This document shows, piece after piece, positions 7,713-9,318 of a stretch of 9,318 nt of DNA (position 1 is its first letter; each line of letters starts with the position of its first letter). Made by a program: the position numbers and the translations under genes. The DNA is from an uncultured Prevotellaceae bacterium (GTDB lineage Bacteria; Bacteroidota; Bacteroidia; Bacteroidales; Bacteroidaceae): the NCBI GenBank assembly GCA_946187025.1, contig CAMHPM010000039.1:1-9318 (forward strand). Reading direction: 5' to 3'. The notes under the pieces were generated by a model. The model did not search any database and was not told the DNA's origin. It was given only the letters and a program-made list of their open reading frames with translations.

Positions 7713-8153
7713 ATGCATAGCGACACATCCACCACCCTCGAGCAGGCCATCAGCCAGGCTCTGTCAGGCTACACCGCCGAGACCGATTTCGAAGTCATCA
7801 CCGACATCCACCTGCACCTCGATGCCGACAGCGGCACCCTCACCCTCTACGACGACAACGACATGGAGCTCCACCACGTCATCATCGACGAATGGATCGA
7901 CACCGATGCCGACGAATGCCAGACCATCGTCATCCCCCAGCTCAGCAGCGTGCTGCGCACGATGGCCGATGCCCACTGTTTCGACCACCTGAGCATAGCC
8001 AAGCCCTTCAGCTTCGTGCTCGAAGACGAAGAACACGAAACCATCGAGGAGCTCTACATCGTCGATGACGACAACATCTACATCACCGGCGACCTCCTCG
8101 CCGGCATCGACACGGAACTCGACCAGTTCTTCCAGCAATTGATGGAGGAATAG
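7713..8153 (+). CDS. Small, extremely acidic protein of unknown function
   Basis: A 146-residue protein that I cannot assign to a named family. By count it has 36 Asp/Glu against one Lys (97) and one Arg (82), plus eight His, giving a very low predicted pI. There is no signal peptide, membrane helix or lipobox, so it is probably cytoplasmic. Alternating hydrophobic/acidic stretches (DIHLHLDADSGTLTLYDDND at 31-50, IEELYIVDDDNIYITGDLL at 111-129) suggest beta strands, ending in an amphipathic helix (GIDTELDQFFQQLMEE). The ATG sits right after the ATAAAC leader, and the downstream reading ends in TAG. Its style recalls uncharacterised Bacteroidetes proteins ending 'VDDD..(D/G)ELL.GLDEELD.FL', but that is memory only. 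A 210-codon antisense frame overlaps it; the sense frame is preferred because it fits the gene order, leader and strand-helix pattern. A nucleic-acid-mimic or metal-binding role is speculation. Confidence 0.75.
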   Translation: MHSDTSTTLEQAISQALSGYTAETDFEVITDIHLHLDADSGTLTLYDDNDMELHHVIIDEWIDTDADECQTIVIPQLSSVLRTMADAHCFDHLSIAKPFSFVLEDEEHETIEELYIVDDDNIYITGDLLAGIDTELDQFFQQLMEE

Positions 8154-8156
8154 TGG

Positions 8157-8219
8157 CTGTGCGGCACGAGCCGCCCCCCCGACTTCCCCGCCCCTGCCGC
8201 CACCGCACAGGGGGAGGTT
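8157..8219. repeat. GC-rich inverted repeat with a possible remnant of the palindromic element
   Basis: CTGTGCGG (8157-8164) pairs perfectly with CCGCACAG (8203-8210), and GCGGC/GCCGC (8161-8165/8170-8174, loop ACGA) gives a competing hairpin 7 bases after the acidic-protein stop. The following GGGGGAGGTT (8210-8219) resembles the GGGGGAGAGGTT end of the repeat copies, so this may be a decayed fifth copy. It has no T-tract, so terminator function is uncertain. Confidence 0.45.
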
Positions 8220-8327
8220 GGTCCATGCCCGCACCATCCGCACCGTCAGCACAACGCACAGCCTACACCGCAACAGCCATGATGGCCTTGTGAACTCGAC
8301 TTCACATGACCAGCTGCTGCCCCACCA

Positions 8328-8346
8328 CGTGCGGTGCAACCGCACG
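8328..8346. terminator. Strong 8-bp hairpin, possible terminator
   Basis: CGTGCGGT (8328-8335) and ACCGCACG (8339-8346) form a perfect stem with loop GCA. It lies at the boundary between the GC-rich and AT-rich halves of the spacer. A T-rich stretch (TTTCGTTTT, 8361-8369) follows only 14 bases later, too far for a classical intrinsic terminator. The role is unproven. Confidence 0.35.
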
Positions 8347-8418
8347 GCAAAAGAGAAGTCTTTCGTTTTACCAACACTATATACTAAAAACAGCACACGT
8401 ATATACTACTTTTATCGT

Positions 8419-8537
8419 GAGTGCATAAGAAAACTTTAATTTGTGGTGCAAATTATTAAATTTGCAGCAGAAATTTATTGTTTTATGCTCACAAATTATT
8501 AAATTTGCACCACAAATTAAAGAATTAGTACGCACTC
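8419..8537. repeat. Long nested dyad (21-bp perfect inverted repeat with outer half-sites)
   Basis: Bases 8434-8454 (starting CTTTAATTTGTGG) are the exact reverse complement of 8502-8522, separated by 47 bases. Outside them GAGTGC (8419-8424) and GCACTC (8532-8537) are also inverted, at the same 9-base distance on both sides, so the whole 119 bases are symmetric about position 8478. Within it CAAATTATTAAATTTGCA occurs twice as a direct repeat (8449-8466, 8492-8509), each a quasi-palindrome with CAAATT/AATTTG arms. It could be an operator complex, a hairpin RNA, or a small non-autonomous element. No target-site duplication is evident. Confidence 0.8.
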
Positions 8538-8610
8538 AAAGGGAAATTACTCTGCACTCGCAGGAAAATTACTCTGCACTCACAGGAAAATTAGTGCGCA
8601 CGCTCATGGA
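8523..8610 (+). repeat. Four contiguous 22-bp direct repeats (iteron-like array)
   Basis: Units lie at 8523-8544, 8545-8566, 8567-8588 and 8589-8610 with no spacers. All begin AATTA. Units 2 and 3 differ at one base (both start AATTACTCTGCACTC), and units 1 and 4 share AATTAGT followed by CGCA. The first unit carries the GCACTC half-site of the preceding dyad, so the two structures are physically joined. The 22-bp period is close to two helical turns, which puts equivalent bases on one face of the DNA. It ends 140 bases before the sigma-factor ATG. No replication initiator gene is in the window. Confidence 0.85.
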
Positions 8611-8631
8611 ATGTTACGTATGTGTGCGACA

Positions 8632-8639
8632 TAGGTTTC
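8632..8639 (+). promoter_or_regulatory. Weak candidate Bacteroidetes -7 box for the sigma gene
   Basis: TAGGTTTC matches the Bacteroidetes -7 consensus TAnnTTTG at all but the last base. TATAGTTTA at 8685-8693 is a poorer alternative. Neither has a clear TTTG -33 box at the usual distance, so this marks a likely region rather than a defined promoter. Confidence 0.2.
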
Positions 8640-8750
8640 GTACATTCGAAGCAAAAAAACGAGGTACGAACGCAAAAAACATTGTATAGTTTACATCTTT
8701 TCCACCCACGATTTCGTCATAATAGATAAAGACATGCAGTCAGCTCTGGC

Positions 8751-9305
8751 ATGGCAGCAGCCGCTCAAACACAGCAAACCAAGACCCCGATGCATCAGAA
8801 AGACAGAGAAAAACGGCTCCGTGAACTGGAGAACATAGTCGAACAGCGGCTCGACTGGTTGTTCCGTTTCGCCTATCTTCGCATCGGCAACCGCGAGGAC
8901 GCCGAGGATGTGGTGCAGGACACTCTGCTGAAGCTCTACACATCGGGACAGGACCTGAGCCATGTGGACAATGTGGAGCGCTACCTGCTGCGGTCGGTGA
9001 GCAATGCCTGCATCGACTATCAGCGACGACGGCGCCCCACTATGGTTGACATCAGTCAAGCCACCAACCGCCCTGAGCCACCCGATGCCAACAGCGACCT
9101 GCACGATGAATACATGCGCATCAGCCAGGTGCTCGACACTCTGCCACCACTGCAGGCCGAAACGGTACGACTGCACATCACCGACCAACTGACCTTCCGA
9201 CAGATTGCCACGATGCAGGGGGTGCCCGAATCGACGGTCAAGGCACGGTTCCAGTACGCGATAAAGAAGTTGAAGGAAAACCTCTCCCCCCTTTGGGGGA
9301 ATTGA
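8751..9305 (+). CDS. ECF-like sigma-70 family RNA polymerase sigma factor
   Basis: Two-domain alternative sigma factor of 184 residues, directing RNA polymerase to specific promoters. Region 2 spans about 33-95: LFRFAYLRIGNREDAEDVVQDTLLKLY (core binding), then VERYLLRSVSNACIDYQRRRR (-10 recognition). A Pro/Asp-rich linker covers about 96-116. Region 4 (about 125-175) is a clear helix-turn-helix, LDTLPPLQAETVRLHITDQL then TFRQIATMQGVPESTVKARF. The ATG at 8790 (MHQKDREKRLRELE) is an equally likely or better start, because the first 13 residues (MAAAAQTQQTKTP) are low-complexity. The last eight residues (NLSPLWGN) and stop are encoded by sequence of the AACCTCTCCCCC repeat type. No anti-sigma gene is visible before the window ends. 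The target regulon is unknown; the repeat array upstream may be its control region. Confidence 0.92.
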   Translation: MAAAAQTQQTKTPMHQKDREKRLRELENIVEQRLDWLFRFAYLRIGNREDAEDVVQDTLLKLYTSGQDLSHVDNVERYLLRSVSNACIDYQRRRRPTMVDISQATNRPEPPDANSDLHDEYMRISQVLDTLPPLQAETVRLHITDQLTFRQIATMQGVPESTVKARFQYAIKKLKENLSPLWGN

Positions 9306-9318
9306 CAAACCTCTCCCC
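9279..9318 (-). repeat. Palindromic repeat element, copy 4 (partial; overlaps sigma gene end, runs off window)
   Basis: AACCTCTCCCCC (9279-9290) equals the left end of copy 1, and TCCCCC/GGGGGA (9285-9290/9295-9300, loop CTTT) forms a hairpin. A second AACCTCTCCCC starts at 9308 and reaches the window edge. The first part supplies the final codons and stop of the sigma-factor gene. The orientation matches copy 1. The core palindrome, if present, would lie beyond the window. Confidence 0.65.

Larger units (their letters stand above)
8154..8750. other. 597-base gene-free region between the acidic-protein gene and the sigma-factor gene
   Basis: There are two contrasting halves. Bases 8154 to about 8355 are GC-rich and C-biased, with several inverted repeats (8157-8210, 8328-8346). 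They may be decayed repeat-element or coding sequence. Bases from about 8360 to 8735 are AT-rich. They hold a 9-base pair TATATACTA (8378-8386, 8400-8408; 22-base spacing), the dyad 8419-8537, the 22-bp tandem array 8523-8610, and two similar A-tract motifs GCAAAAAA(A)AC (8651-8660, 8672-8680). No tRNA or recognisable RNA gene was seen. Short open frames here have rare starts and no protein-like features. Confidence 0.7.

Noticed and set aside
8289..8306. CRP-like dyad TGTGA...TCACA
   Set aside because: The half-sites are 8 bases apart rather than 6, and enterobacterial-type CRP sites are not expected in this lineage.
7764..8396. A 210-codon minus-strand frame over the acidic-protein gene
   Set aside because: It extends across GC-rich spacer, has no domain-like pattern, and opposes the strand of every other gene; the sense frame has a matching leader and strand/helix pattern.
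8218..8439. A 73-codon + frame in the spacer
   Set aside because: TTG start in GC-rich repeat remnant, no homology I recognise, and it crosses a strong hairpin and a sharp composition change.
8523..8610. CRISPR array
   Set aside because: The 22-bp units are directly adjacent with no unique spacers, and no cas gene is present.
8441..8689. An 82-codon + frame starting at TTG over the dyad and tandem array
   Set aside because: The start codon is rare and lies within the inverted repeat. The 22-bp period is not a multiple of 3, so the protein does not follow the repeat. Composition is not protein-like. Not excluded entirely.

Overview
The window looks like a chromosomal segment of a Bacteroidales bacterium, most likely Prevotella-like or a close relative. 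This rests on three things. The protein types match: a TolC-type pump operon, a ruvX-def-TPR gene cluster, and a short ECF-type sigma factor. Start codons lack convincing Shine-Dalgarno sequences and instead sit behind A-rich leaders. GC-rich 'CCTCTCCCC' palindromic repeats lie between genes. The genus is inferred, not shown. All recognisable genes are on the + strand.

Layout. Positions 1-4492 hold the end of a tripartite drug-efflux operon: an inner-membrane RND pump, cut by the left window edge, overlapping by 4 bases (ATGA) a TolC-family outer-membrane channel. The periplasmic adaptor is presumably just upstream. Positions 4563-7576 hold a housekeeping group: ruvX (YqgF-type nuclease), def (peptide deformylase) and a secreted or periplasmic TPR-repeat protein. 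Next, at 7713-8153, is a small, extremely acidic protein of unknown function. A 597-base gene-free stretch (8154-8750) follows. It is GC-rich with hairpins on the left and AT-rich on the right, where a nested dyad runs into four contiguous 22-bp direct repeats. An ECF-like sigma-70 family factor (8751-9305) closes the window.

The most unusual content is non-coding. Three intergenic spacers (ruvX-def, def-TPR, TPR-acidic protein) each carry a compact palindromic element. The elements share the perfect 12-bp palindrome CCATCCGGATGG, a nearly invariant flanking half with CCTCCCC/GGGGAGG stems, and AACCTCTC/GAGAGGTT-like ends. The first copy is inverted relative to the other two. Each element is followed by an A-rich leader with three or four copies of ATAAAC, which leads directly to the next start codon. 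Related sequence also forms the last codons and stop of the sigma-factor gene and runs off the right edge. The elements look like a short non-autonomous repeat family (MITE/REP-like) that has become part of transcript ends and leaders.

A second, unrelated structure lies at 8419-8610 upstream of the sigma gene: a long dyad with matching outer half-sites joined to an iteron-like 22-bp tandem array. I cannot assign it a function. It is the best candidate here for something undescribed.
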